From Beijerinckiaceae bacterium (GTDB taxonomy: Bacteria; Pseudomonadota; Alphaproteobacteria; Rhizobiales; Beijerinckiaceae), in NCBI GenBank assembly GCA_022702195.1, contig JAKONB010000599.1:1-14673 (forward strand): DNA of 14,673 nt, written 5' to 3'. Both the position numbers and the translations under genes were made by a program. The notes under the pieces are model-generated. The model saw nothing but the letters and a program-made list of their open reading frames with translations. It was not told the origin of the DNA and searched no databases. The first letter of the stretch is position 1; the number at the start of each line of letters is the position of its first letter. Shown here piece by piece: positions 1 to 7,015 of this stretch.

Positions 1-519
1 CTTCGGAAGGCCGAGGAAGGGCCGCACCAGGTGGATCCCCGCCCCGAGATCGCGCATCGGCCGCATCCCCGCCAACCCGGCCGGCCCGCTTCCGGCCAGG
101 AGCCGCATCAGTACGGTCTCGGCCTGATCGTCGCGGGTATGTCCGGGGAGGATCCGGCTGGCGCCCGTTTGGCGGGCGAAATCCGAGAGCAGCGCGTAGC
201 GGACCCGTCTGGCGGCGGCCTGGATGCCGTGGGCCGGCTTAGGACCCCGCCAGGCGAGGATGCGATGCTGCAGCCCGAGCTGGTCCGCCTGGAGACCAAC
301 GGTTTCGGCTTCGGCGGCGGAAGCGGCGCGCAGGCCATGATCCACCGTGGCCACGTGGAGGACCGCGCCCGCGCCGATGCGCGCGGCGGCGGCCATGAGG
401 GCGGTGGAATCGGGGCCGCCCGAGACGGCCAGGACGATCCCCTCACCCGGCACGACGAAGGGCCGGAGTGCGCCCTCGACGCGCTCGGCGACGGCGCTGG
501 ACGCGTTCGCGAGAGTCAA
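1..519 (-). CDS. tilS: tRNA(Ile)-lysidine synthase, 3' part beyond the window
   Basis: TilS ligates lysine to C34 of the CAU-anticodon tRNA-Ile using ATP, so that the tRNA reads AUA as isoleucine; it is a cytosolic N-type ATP pyrophosphatase. The visible 173 codons contain the P-loop SGGPDS (about residues 33-38), then the family's VDHGLR, GHTRDDQAET and RPFLGLPK blocks. This covers the catalytic domain; the C-terminal domains lie off the left edge. No ATG occurs upstream in frame. The best start is a TTG at 519 whose TTGA overlaps the TGA stop of cpoB, implying translational coupling, though the exact start is uncertain. Gene order pal-cpoB-tilS is typical of Rhizobiales, where ftsH usually follows. 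Family call is firm; start codon is inferred. Confidence 0.92.
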   Translation of the reverse strand, partial: MTLANASSAVAERVEGALRPFVVPGEGIVLAVSGGPDSTALMAAAARIGAGAVLHVATVDHGLRAASAAEAETVGLQADQLGLQHRILAWRGPKPAHGIQAAARRVRYALLSDFARQTGASRILPGHTRDDQAETVLMRLLAGSGPAGLAGMRPMRDLGAGIHLVRPFLGLPK

Positions 520-1460
520 GCGGCGCAGCGGGCCCGCTTCTGCTCGCGGGCCACGCCCTGGCGCACATTGGTGCCGGCGGCGGGGAATTTGCGCTCCAGT
601 TCGGCCAGGGTGGCGCAGGCCTGCTCGCGGGCTCCCAGGGCGTTGAGCGAGGCGCCGAGTTTCAGCATGGCCTCGGGCGCCTGGGGCGAGCGCGCGTAAT
701 CGGTGGAGACCTTCAGGAATTGCTCGGCCGCCTCGCGGTTACGGTTGCGCTGGAGGTAACTCTCGCCCAGCCAGTAAGTCGCCTGCGGCACCAGCGTGTC
801 GCGCGGATGCGACTGGATGAACTGGCGCAGGCCCATCTCGGCCTTCTCGTACTGACGCTGAAGAATGTAGGCGTAGGCCATCTCGTAATCGGCCCGGGCA
901 TCCCCGCTGCCCGTGGCCGCGACGCTGGGCGGACGCGCCGGGGTGGGCAGCGCCCCGGTGGTGGGGACGCGGGCGGGCGGCGTCAGGTCGACGGGGCCGC
1001 CGAGGCCCTGAGCCGAGAGGCCGGGCTCCTCGTCGTCCGCCTCCGCCACCGGCGGCGGAACGGTCCGGGCGCGCGGCGTCTCGGCCATCGCCGGGGCCGC
1101 GGGCGTGGTGGTGCCGAGCGGCATCGGCGCCCCCGGCCGGCCGGGATTCTGCTCGGGATCGAAGGCGTCGCTGCGCTTCTGCGGCTTGGGCGCGCCCGGA
1201 TTGGTACCGGAGGGCGCCGGGCTCGCCCGGCCGCCACCCTTGCCCTCCTGAAGCCGGAACTCGACATCCTCCTGGAACTTCCGGAGCTGCTCCTTGAGCT
1301 GACGGTTCTCGTATTGCAGCGTCTCGATCTGCCCCGCCGTCTGCCGGGACTGATTCTCGAGCCGGTTCAAGCGAACGACGAAATCCGACGCGTCCTGGGC
1401 CAGAGCGGGCATGGTGGCCGCGGAGACGAGGCAGGTCGCGAGAAGGAGGCGGGCGAGCAT
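516..1460 (-). CDS. cpoB: Cell division coordinator CpoB / YbgF, periplasmic TPR protein
   Basis: CpoB (YbgF) is the periplasmic partner of the Tol-Pal machine; in E. coli it couples peptidoglycan synthesis to outer-membrane constriction at the septum. The 314-residue product starts with a signal peptide ending ...PALAQ. A heptad-rich trimerisation coiled coil follows (about residues 27-70, VVRLNRLENQ to EDVEFRLQEG), then a long proline/alanine-rich linker. The C-terminal 120 residues are tandem tetratricopeptide repeats (YEKAEMGLRQFIQ, QATYWLGESY, AAEQFLKV). I chose the ATG at 1460 because it places the signal peptide at the N-terminus; the frame stays open upstream to 1526 but looks non-coding. 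No strong Shine-Dalgarno is seen. It lies 120 bp downstream of pal and overlaps the tilS start by 4 bp, so it is probably co-transcribed with both. Confidence 0.93.
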   Translation of the reverse strand: MLARLLLATCLVSAATMPALAQDASDFVVRLNRLENQSRQTAGQIETLQYENRQLKEQLRKFQEDVEFRLQEGKGGGRASPAPSGTNPGAPKPQKRSDAFDPEQNPGRPGAPMPLGTTTPAAPAMAETPRARTVPPPVAEADDEEPGLSAQGLGGPVDLTPPARVPTTGALPTPARPPSVAATGSGDARADYEMAYAYILQRQYEKAEMGLRQFIQSHPRDTLVPQATYWLGESYLQRNRNREAAEQFLKVSTDYARSPQAPEAMLKLGASLNALGAREQACATLAELERKFPAAGTNVRQGVAREQKRARCAA

Positions 1461-1549
1461 GGCGGTTCTGCACCGATGAGCGATGGCGGACGCGCTACCG
1501 CTACGGCAGCGCGTCGCCGATGACAAATGCCGCGGCTCACGGCGAAAAT

Positions 1550-1561
1550 ACGGCTGGCCGT
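1550..1561 (-). terminator. Weak terminator-like hairpin between pal and cpoB
   Basis: On the minus strand, arms ACGGC and GCCGT (2-nt centre) are followed by ATTTTC, about 20 nt after the pal stop. The stem is short. At most this would be an attenuator reducing read-through from the abundant lipoprotein gene into cpoB. Confidence 0.25.
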
Positions 1562-1580
1562 GTCGCCGCGCCGGATCCGA

Positions 1581-2099
1581 TCAGGAGCCGGCGCCGCGAT
1601 CGAGCACCGTCACGGCGCGGCGGTTCTGCGACCAGCACGAGATATCGTTGCACACGGCCACCGGCCGCTCCTTGCCGTAGGACACCGTGCGGATGCGGCC
1701 GGAGGCGATGCCGCGCGAGGCGAGGTAATCCTTGACCGACTGGGCGCGACGCTCGCCGAGGGAGAAGTTGTACTCGCGGGTGCCGCGCTCGTCGGCATGT
1801 CCCTCGATCAGGAAGGTGTAGCGCGGGTAGCGCTGGAGCCAGGCGGATTGCTTGTCCAGGGTCGCTGTGGCCGTGGGGGTGAGATCGGTGGAATCCGATT
1901 CGAAGAACACCCGGTCGCCGATGTTCACGACGAAATCCTGCGCGCTTCCCGGAACGTTGGCGCCGCCGCCGAACCCCGAGCCGCCGCCGAGGGCCGATGC
2001 GTCGGCAAGATCCTTGTCATTGGTGCAGGCGGCGACGCTGAGCGCGGCGCAGAGGGCCGCCGCCAGTGGGAACACGCGGAAACGCGCGATCGTGACCAT
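1581..2099 (-). CDS. pal: Peptidoglycan-associated lipoprotein Pal
   Basis: Pal is an outer-membrane lipoprotein whose OmpA-like domain binds the diaminopimelate residues of peptidoglycan. With TolQRAB it keeps the outer membrane attached to the wall. The 172-residue product has a type II signal peptide with lipobox VAAC, so the lipidated residue is Cys25. A Gly-rich tether follows, then the OmpA domain with GHADERGTREYN, SLGERRAQSVKDYL and the terminal NRRAV. The ATG at 2099 has a good ribosome site, GAGGAG with about 7 nt spacing. The 280 bp upstream contain no gene, so the promoter must lie there. tolB, which commonly precedes pal, is not present; the neighbour is an Hpt gene. Confidence 0.96.
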   Translation of the reverse strand: MVTIARFRVFPLAAALCAALSVAACTNDKDLADASALGGGSGFGGGANVPGSAQDFVVNIGDRVFFESDSTDLTPTATATLDKQSAWLQRYPRYTFLIEGHADERGTREYNFSLGERRAQSVKDYLASRGIASGRIRTVSYGKERPVAVCNDISCWSQNRRAVTVLDRGAGS

Positions 2100-2378
2100 G
2101 GTGATTCTCCTCGGACAAGGCCGACGGTCTGGGCAGGCCCACGGGGCCGGGTCGGTTTCGCCGTGTCTTTAAGGTGACAGGGTTAAGCGAAGGTTCCGTA
2201 AACCGTGATGGCGCGGCGGGACGGGATGGGGACGTCCCGGGATGTGTTCGCCAACACGCCGTGGCGCATCTCGGGCCGTCACCGGCCCGATCTCGCTCGA
2301 CATTGCGGCGCGGCCGCGACGGCGGCCTTCCAACCTGCGGTTAGGGTCAAACTGTGCCGTTCCGGCAACAGCCGTGCC

Positions 2379-2750
2379 TCAGGCGCCGGCTTCCATCTCG
2401 GAGATGGCCCGAATCGCACCGGCCGCCGCGGCGCGGGCGGCATGGAGCGGCGCGGCGAGATCCTCGCCGCGCAGGCAGGCCATCTCGATCTCGGAGCAGC
2501 GGCGCGACAGGTCGACGAAGCCCAGCGAACCGCTCACCGACAGCAGCGTGTGCGCATCGTGGCCCAGCGCCACGCGATCCGCGGTGCTGCCGTTCAGGCG
2601 CGTGCTGATCTCGGTCTTCAGGCGCGAGAGCAGATCGAGCAGATGCGAGCGGCCAAACATCCCTTCGAGCTCGGCGAGCGTGCCGACATCGTAGATCGGC
2701 CGCTCCTCGCCGGTCTGCGGCGGAACCTTCTCGTGAGGTTGGTCCGGCAT
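2379..2750 (-). CDS. Hpt-domain phosphotransfer protein (atypical motif)
   Basis: This is a small cytosolic histidine phosphotransfer (Hpt) protein, a shuttle for phosphoryl groups between histidine kinases and response regulators. The 123-residue product is predicted all-helical, with the core DAHTLLSVSGSLGF around His67. The classical motif is A-H-x-L-K-G-x-x-x-x-L-G; here the Lys-Gly after His-x-Leu is replaced by Leu-Ser. The accepting histidine (and a nearby His64) and the later L-G remain. A C-terminal Ala-rich helix follows. I chose the ATG at 2750 because the upstream extension is low-complexity and would run into the neighbour's control region. It is divergent from the response regulator starting at 2863, with 112 bp between, which suggests a functional pair. 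Transfer competence is not proven by sequence. Confidence 0.82.
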   Translation of the reverse strand: MPDQPHEKVPPQTGEERPIYDVGTLAELEGMFGRSHLLDLLSRLKTEISTRLNGSTADRVALGHDAHTLLSVSGSLGFVDLSRRCSEIEMACLRGEDLAAPLHAARAAAAGAIRAISEMEAGA

Positions 2751-2862
2751 CGTCTTGTCCAGGGGTGTCGTCGCGACGGGCCGCGGACTATCCACCCTTC
2801 TATGTTGATCGAGCCTTAACCAATATCTGACTGAGTTCATTCTGCAAAGTGTGGTGGTAGGT

Positions 2863-3270
2863 ATGCGGAACGGACAACAGGTTCTCGTTGTGGAGGACAA
2901 TTACCTGCTCCTCGACATTCTCACGAGCGTCTGCGAGCGGGAGGGCGTTCGCGTCGTCGCCGCGTCGAGCGGCGAGGCCGCTCTGGCGGCGATCCGTCAG
3001 AAAGGCGACCAGATCCACTGGCTGCTGACCGACATCAATCTGCCCGGCCTCATCGACGGTTGGGTCGTGGCGGACGCCTTCCGGACCATCAATCCCGGAC
3101 GCCCGGTGATCTACGCCTCCACCGATGGCTGGATCGACCGTCGTTCGGTTCCGGGCAGCATCTTCCTGCGCAAGCCCTTCCGGATGCACGACGTCGTCGC
3201 CCTCGTCCGCATGATGCTCGCCTCCGAGCCATCGGCGCGCGATCTCTCGCTGATGCGCGCGGCGGGGTGA
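2863..3270 (+). CDS. Single-domain response regulator (CheY-like receiver)
   Basis: This is a stand-alone receiver domain of 135 residues with no output domain, so it probably acts by protein interaction or as a phosphate relay or sink. Visible landmarks are the acidic pair in VVEDN (Glu11, Asp12), the phosphoacceptor Asp57 in LLTDINLPG, the switch Ser/Thr in YASTDG (residues 86-87) and the conserved Lys104 in LRKPF. I chose the ATG at 2863 (M-R-N-G-Q-Q); a GTG at 2851 in the same frame would add four residues. A GGTGG stretch about 6 nt upstream can serve as ribosome site. The region before it is unusually AT-rich (about 2815-2850), consistent with a promoter serving this gene. The divergent partner is the Hpt protein. 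The gene ends 52 bp from the convergent WcbI-like gene. Confidence 0.9.
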   Translation: MRNGQQVLVVEDNYLLLDILTSVCEREGVRVVAASSGEAALAAIRQKGDQIHWLLTDINLPGLIDGWVVADAFRTINPGRPVIYASTDGWIDRRSVPGSIFLRKPFRMHDVVALVRMMLASEPSARDLSLMRAAG

Positions 3271-3300
3271 AGGGGCCGGATCGGTCGTGCAAGCGCCCCT
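3271..3300. terminator. Candidate bidirectional terminator hairpin
   Basis: Arms AGGGGC (3271-3276) and GCCCCT (3295-3300) can pair across an 18-nt loop that contains a small CCG/CGG stem. It sits in the 52-bp gap between two convergent stop codons. No T-tract follows, so the call rests on symmetry and position only. Confidence 0.35.
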
Positions 3301-3322
3301 CGCCCTCCGCTGGCTGGGACGA

Positions 3323-4321
3323 TCAGGCCGCCTCGTCCCGTCCATGAAACAGAGCCAGCACCTCCGGGTTGCTCCGCCACGCGGCGACGCGGCCGCAGGC
3401 CAGGGCTTCGGCGGACTGGCGGGCATAGATCGCGAAGCTGCGGGCGACGAAGGCGGGCAGGTCGTACAGGACCGGCACCGCGCCGGGCCGCCCCTTGCGC
3501 TTAAAGAGGGTGGCGCCCGGGAGGCCGTAGCGCGCGGCGATGTCGGGATAGAGCGGCCAGACCGCGTCGGCCGCCAGATCGTCGGCGAGATAATCCTCGA
3601 TCCGGATGTCGAGGGGGGCGAGCCCGGCCTCGCGGGCGAGGCGCCGGGCGATGTCGCCCAGCACGAACAGCTTCGGATGGTTGAGGACGTGCATGAAGCA
3701 CCCGCGCCGTGACCAGACGGCGATCTCCCGTTCGAGGGGGAACCCGATGTCCCGGGCGCTGCCGGTGAGGTAGGTGGTGGCGTCGGCCCAGGCCTCGTAA
3801 TAGCCGAGCCGGGCGAAGACCGTGTCCCGGAACAGCGCAAGCGTCGCCGCCACGTCCAGCCCTTCGAGATAGGCGCAGAGGGCGATGGCCGAATGGTAGG
3901 GACCCACCGGCGACGGCACGAGGCGGGAGGCCGAGAGCGCGGCCACGTCGCCGACATGGACCATGTCCGGGTGGAAGCCGGGAAACAGGATCGTCGGAAA
4001 CAGCCTGTAGCGGCGATCCCCGGCGGCGAGCGCGTGGACGTTGCCCCCCGGCACGAAGCCGTCCGGGAAGAACTGCGAGAAGACGTGGTCGCACCCGGTC
4101 AGATGCTCCCGCAGCCGGTCGAGCGTCTCGTGATTGCGGGACAGGCTCGCCACGGGGAGCAGGTCGACCCGCGCCGATGGCAGCAGGAGCCGGAGCGCCT
4201 GCGCGATCCCTTCCGCCTGGCAATTGCCGATGACCGCGATGCGGGGGCCGGTCCGGTCCGGGATGGCACCGTCATCCTGCGGGCCGCGCCGCCACGCTCC
4301 CGCCCAGGATCGCACCGATGA
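3323..4321 (-). CDS. WcbI-like polysaccharide biosynthesis protein
   Basis: The protein resembles the WcbI family, named after a Burkholderia capsule-locus protein that binds coenzyme A and is thought to act as an acetyltransferase in capsule synthesis. The family signature GNCQAEGIAQAL lies near the N-terminus in RIAVIGNCQ, followed by FSQFFPDG, LFPTILFPGFHPD and a C-terminal helical half. About 332 residues matches the family. The start is uncertain: in-frame candidates are GTG 4321 (used), GTG 4312 and TTG 4369, none with a good ribosome site. The first 25 residues before RIAVIGNC are low-complexity. It is divergent from a GSCFA-domain gene at 4400. Substrate is unknown; a role in acylating a surface glycan is inferred from the family. 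Confidence 0.8.
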   Translation of the reverse strand, partial: SSVRSWAGAWRRGPQDDGAIPDRTGPRIAVIGNCQAEGIAQALRLLLPSARVDLLPVASLSRNHETLDRLREHLTGCDHVFSQFFPDGFVPGGNVHALAAGDRRYRLFPTILFPGFHPDMVHVGDVAALSASRLVPSPVGPYHSAIALCAYLEGLDVAATLALFRDTVFARLGYYEAWADATTYLTGSARDIGFPLEREIAVWSRRGCFMHVLNHPKLFVLGDIARRLAREAGLAPLDIRIEDYLADDLAADAVWPLYPDIAARYGLPGATLFKRKGRPGAVPVLYDLPAFVARSFAIYARQSAEALACGRVAAWRSNPEVLALFHGRDEAA

Positions 4322-4387
4322 CACGGATCGTGCGAGGGTCCTGCCGTGGGTGGCGAACTTGCGCGGCAATGTCGTATGCGCTCGGAT

Positions 4388-4402
4388 GGAGGTGCCGCCG
4401 TG
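4388..4402 (+). promoter_or_regulatory. Ribosome binding site fixing the GSCFA gene start
   Basis: GGAGG at 4388-4392 is followed by 7 nt and then GTG at 4400 (a second GTG at 4403). This favours 4400 over the in-frame GTG at 4346 and ATG at 4376. It also leaves room for the divergent WcbI-like gene without overlap. Confidence 0.7.
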
Positions 4403-5455
4403 GTGAAGAACCCGTATGCCGATCTACCGGCCGAGCGATTCTGGCGCAAGGCCGTGGCCAGCCTGCCGCCCTTCGCCCTCGCCCCCGGGCCGAGCGCCGC
4501 CTTCACCATCGCCCGCGAGGCGCGGGTCGCCACGGCGGGCAGCTGCTTTGCCCAGCACGTCGCCCGGGCGCTCGGCGAGGCCGGCTTCCACCATTACCTG
4601 TCGGAGATCGCGCCCGAGGGATTGTCGCCCGCGGCGGTGGCCGAGCGGCAATACGGGACCTATTCGGCGCGCTACGGCAACGTCTACACCGCGCGCCAGC
4701 TGCTCCAGCTGTTCGACCGGGCCTATGGACGCTTCGTGCCGGAGCTCTCCGCCTGGGAGCGGCCGGACGGGCGGCTGGTCGATCCGTTCCGCCCCCTGGT
4801 CGAGCCCGAGGGGTTCTCGGATGAAGCGGCCCTCGTCGAGTCCCGCGCGCGGCACCTCGCGGCGGTGCGGACCATGTTCGAGAGTCTCGACGTGTTCGTC
4901 TTCACCCTCGGGCTCACCGAGGGGTGGGTAAACCGGGCGGACGGCGCGATGCTGCCGGTGGCCCCCGGTGTCGCGGCCGGCAGCTTCGACCCCGAGCGGC
5001 ACGCCTTCGTCAATGCCCGGGCCGGCGCGGTGCGCGATGACATGCTCGCCTTCCTCGAACGCCTGTTCACGGTCAATCCCGGCGCGCGGGTGATCCTCAC
5101 CGTCTCGCCGGTTCCACTCATCGCGTCCTACGCTGAGCGTCACGTTCTGGTGTCGAACACCTACAGCAAGGCGGCTTTGCGGGTGGCCGCCGAGGAGATC
5201 TGCGCCGCCGAGCCGCGGGCGGTGTATTTCCCCGCCTACGAGATCGTCACCAGCACCGCCAATGCCGGCCGCTATTACGACGACGACCTGCGCTCGGTGA
5301 CGCCCGTGGCGGTGGCCCACGTGATGCGGGTCTTCCTCGGGGCCTTCACGCAGAGCACCGAGCGCTCGGTGGTGGCGAGCCCGCTCGGCCTCGAATATGC
5401 CCGCGCCGCCAGCGTGGTCTGCGACGAGGAGGCGATCGAGCGCAGCCTCGCGTGA
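4400..5455 (+). CDS. GSCFA-domain protein (SGNH-like, putative surface glycan modification)
   Basis: The 351-residue protein carries the eponymous GSCFA motif (residues 47-51, in ATAGSCFAQHVARAL). Further family blocks are FTLGLTEGWVN, ILTVSPVPLIAS, a YFPAYEIVTS block and YYDDDLRSVTPVAVAHVM. GSCFA proteins are a poorly characterised bacterial family with an SGNH-hydrolase/esterase-like fold. Several occur in polysaccharide contexts, but no reaction is established, so enzymatic activity here is inference. No signal peptide is seen, so a cytosolic location is likely. The GTG start at 4400 is set by a strong ribosome site. It is divergent from the WcbI-like gene (78 bp between the chosen starts) and convergent with hemC, only 7 bp away. 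The two families together suggest a small acyl-transfer or esterase module for an exported glycan. Confidence 0.87.
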   Translation: MVKNPYADLPAERFWRKAVASLPPFALAPGPSAAFTIAREARVATAGSCFAQHVARALGEAGFHHYLSEIAPEGLSPAAVAERQYGTYSARYGNVYTARQLLQLFDRAYGRFVPELSAWERPDGRLVDPFRPLVEPEGFSDEAALVESRARHLAAVRTMFESLDVFVFTLGLTEGWVNRADGAMLPVAPGVAAGSFDPERHAFVNARAGAVRDDMLAFLERLFTVNPGARVILTVSPVPLIASYAERHVLVSNTYSKAALRVAAEEICAAEPRAVYFPAYEIVTSTANAGRYYDDDLRSVTPVAVAHVMRVFLGAFTQSTERSVVASPLGLEYARAASVVCDEEAIERSLA

Positions 5456-5462
5456 GGGCGTC

Positions 5463-6386
5463 CTATTGCAGGTGCCGGGCGTAGGTGTCGCCGGCGGCCC
5501 GCTTGAGCTCCGCCCCCGCCTCCTGACCGATCCGGGCGGCGTCGGCCACGGTGCCGGTCCGGTGCACCGCCCAATGGGCGCTGCCATCCGGCAGGAACAG
5601 TAACCCGTCGAGGCTGAGCGCGTCGCCGTCGATTCGGGCCAGCGCCGCGATGGGGGTGCGGCAGGAACCGTCGAGTTCGGCGAGCAGGCCGCGCTCCGCC
5701 GCGAGTTCCGCCGTGGCCCGGTCCGAGACCAGCGGCGCCAGCAGGGCGCGGACCTCCGCATCGGCCTCGCGGCACTCGATGCCGAGGGCCCCCTGCGCCA
5801 CCGCCGGGAGCATCTCCTCCACCGACAGCACGCTGCTGGCCATGTCCGTCATGCCGAGGCGTTCCAGGCCGCAGAGGGCGAGCAGGGTCGCGTCGCAGGT
5901 GCCCTCCTCCAGTTTGCGCATCCGGGTGTTGGCGTTGCCGCGCAGGGGCACGATGCGCAGATCCGGCCGCTTCATCAGCACCTGGGCGGCGCGGCGCAGG
6001 GACGAGGTCCCCACCCGCGATCCCGCCGGCAGGTCGGCGAAGCCGGCGGCGCGCGGCGACAGGAAGGCGTCGCGGGGATCGTCGCGCGCGAGGATGCAGG
6101 CGATGACCAGGCCATCCGGCAGCCAGGTCTCGACATCCTTCATCGAGTGGACCGCCACATCCACCGTGCCGGCGAACAAGGCCTGCTCCAGTTCCTTGGT
6201 GAACAGACCCTTGCCGCCGATCTCCGAGAGCGGCCGGTCGAGGACCCGGTCCGCCACCGTGTTGACGACGACGATCTCGGTCTCGAGGCCGGGATTGGCG
6301 GCCACGATCCGGTCGCGCACCATCCCGGTCTGGGCCAGGGCCATCGGGCTGCCGCGCGTGCCGATGCGGAGGGAACGTTGAAACAT
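5463..6386 (-). CDS. hemC: Porphobilinogen deaminase (hydroxymethylbilane synthase)
   Basis: HemC polymerises four porphobilinogens into hydroxymethylbilane, the linear tetrapyrrole precursor of haem, cobalamin and bacteriochlorophyll, in the cytosol. The 307-residue length is standard. Landmarks are RIGTRGSPMALAQ at the N-terminus, SEIGGKGLFTKELEQAL, catalytic Asp84 in HSMKDV, VGTSSLRRAAQ, LRGNANTRMRKLEEG and the dipyrromethane-cofactor cysteine, Cys242 in GSCRTP. These positions match the E. coli enzyme's D84 and C242. The start is ATG 6386. No clear Shine-Dalgarno is visible, but a perfect 8+8 bp inverted repeat lies 18-38 nt upstream. hemD is not downstream and tsaD is not divergent, although both are frequent neighbours in related genomes. 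Confidence 0.97.
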   Translation of the reverse strand: MFQRSLRIGTRGSPMALAQTGMVRDRIVAANPGLETEIVVVNTVADRVLDRPLSEIGGKGLFTKELEQALFAGTVDVAVHSMKDVETWLPDGLVIACILARDDPRDAFLSPRAAGFADLPAGSRVGTSSLRRAAQVLMKRPDLRIVPLRGNANTRMRKLEEGTCDATLLALCGLERLGMTDMASSVLSVEEMLPAVAQGALGIECREADAEVRALLAPLVSDRATAELAAERGLLAELDGSCRTPIAALARIDGDALSLDGLLFLPDGSAHWAVHRTGTVADAARIGQEAGAELKRAAGDTYARHLQ

Positions 6387-6403
6387 GGGCGATCGACCGG
6401 CTC

Positions 6404-6424
6404 GGACAGGTTGCGGACCTGTCC
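6404..6424. repeat. Perfect inverted repeat upstream of hemC
   Basis: Arms GGACAGGT (6404-6411) and ACCTGTCC (6417-6424) are perfect complements around 5 nt. The repeat lies 18 nt upstream of the hemC start codon. It could be a protein operator or, on the hemC transcript, an 8-bp hairpin with a CCGCA loop in the leader. No T-tract follows it, so it is not an obvious terminator. Confidence 0.75.
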
Positions 6425-6623
6425 CTGGTAAGCAGTCCTGGGAAATCTGTCACCGGGGCCGCCGCCGCCCCGCGCCGAAAGGCGACCACGACGCGAGATT
6501 GAACGCTTCCGTCAGGCAATCGGAAACCACACGCGCACGGGGTGCGGGGTGGACATGCCCGTCTTAGATGAAAGTTATCACGGCCAAGCTCATACTGCGT
6601 CGGTCGGCTCCGGAATTCGGCGA

Positions 6624-6974
6624 ATGAAGCGCAGCAAGCTCGAAACCTACTACGTCGAGACCTTTGGCGAGCGGGACGAGGCCGACGAGTCCGCCCGGCC
6701 GCCGCGGCGCGCCGCGCGGCCGGAGCCCCGCCAGCGGCCGGAGCCCCGCCAGCGGGGGAGCTTCGGGCGCCGCCTCGTCGTCCGGCTCGGCCTAATCTTC
6801 GCGCCCATGGCGATCCTGGGCATCGCCGGCGCCATGACGGATTGCGGGGCGCGCCCGGCGTCTTCGGTGCTGCCGGACATCGTGCGCGGCACGATCTGTG
6901 CCCGGCACAGCCTGATGGGGCAATCCGCCTCCCTCGAATCCACGTTCCGAACGCTCAGCGATCACCTTCGCTGA
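6624..6974 (+). CDS. Small single-pass membrane protein, unknown (paralogue A)
   Basis: I do not recognise a named family. With the ATG at 6624 the product has 116 residues: an acidic N-terminus (KLETYYVETFGERDEADE), a Pro/Arg-rich stretch containing the tandem PEPRQR-PEPRQR, one transmembrane helix (about residues 49-72) and a tail with Cys74 and Cys92. The frame is open further upstream (GTG 6549, ATG 6555), but that segment is AT-rich and promoter-like, so the shorter form is preferred. From the membrane helix to the C-terminus it aligns without gaps to the next gene, sharing AP-x11-DC-x17-C-x11-L[DE]S. The positive residues before the helix suggest a cytosolic N-terminus and a periplasmic cysteine-bearing tail. 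It is divergent from hemC and 67 bp ahead of its paralogue. Confidence 0.72.
   Translation: MKRSKLETYYVETFGERDEADESARPPRRAARPEPRQRPEPRQRGSFGRRLVVRLGLIFAPMAILGIAGAMTDCGARPASSVLPDIVRGTICARHSLMGQSASLESTFRTLSDHLR
6720..6755 (+). repeat. Tandem 18-bp direct repeat (two perfect copies)
   Basis: Copies at 6720-6737 and 6738-6755 are identical and in frame, encoding two PEPRQR units just before the membrane helix of the small membrane protein. This is probably a replication-slippage duplication. Confidence 0.9.
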
Positions 6975-7015
6975 GCCACCTCCCCTGACGGGCGCGTCGA
7001 TCCGCCCACGAACTG

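Noticed and set aside
468..1523. Long open frame on the plus strand opposite cpoB
   Set aside because: It is an antisense frame kept open by high GC. The minus strand encodes a complete CpoB with signal peptide, coiled coil and TPRs; the plus product is Arg/Gly-rich with no family features.
2169..2186. TTAA pair upstream of pal as a CtrA site
   Set aside because: The two TTAA elements are 10 bp apart rather than the 7 bp of the CtrA consensus TTAA-N7-TTAA.
2205..2819. Plus-strand open frame across the pal-Hpt gap
   Set aside because: It starts in non-coding DNA and then runs antisense through the Hpt gene; no domain or credible composition.
4424..5761. Long minus-strand frame opposite the GSCFA gene and running into hemC
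   Set aside because: It crosses two confidently assigned genes in another frame and shows no recognisable domain.
6549..6623. Longer N-terminus of the first small membrane protein
   Set aside because: The segment is AT-rich and promoter-like and lacks a ribosome site for GTG 6549; the ATG at 6624 is the more natural start, though not proven.
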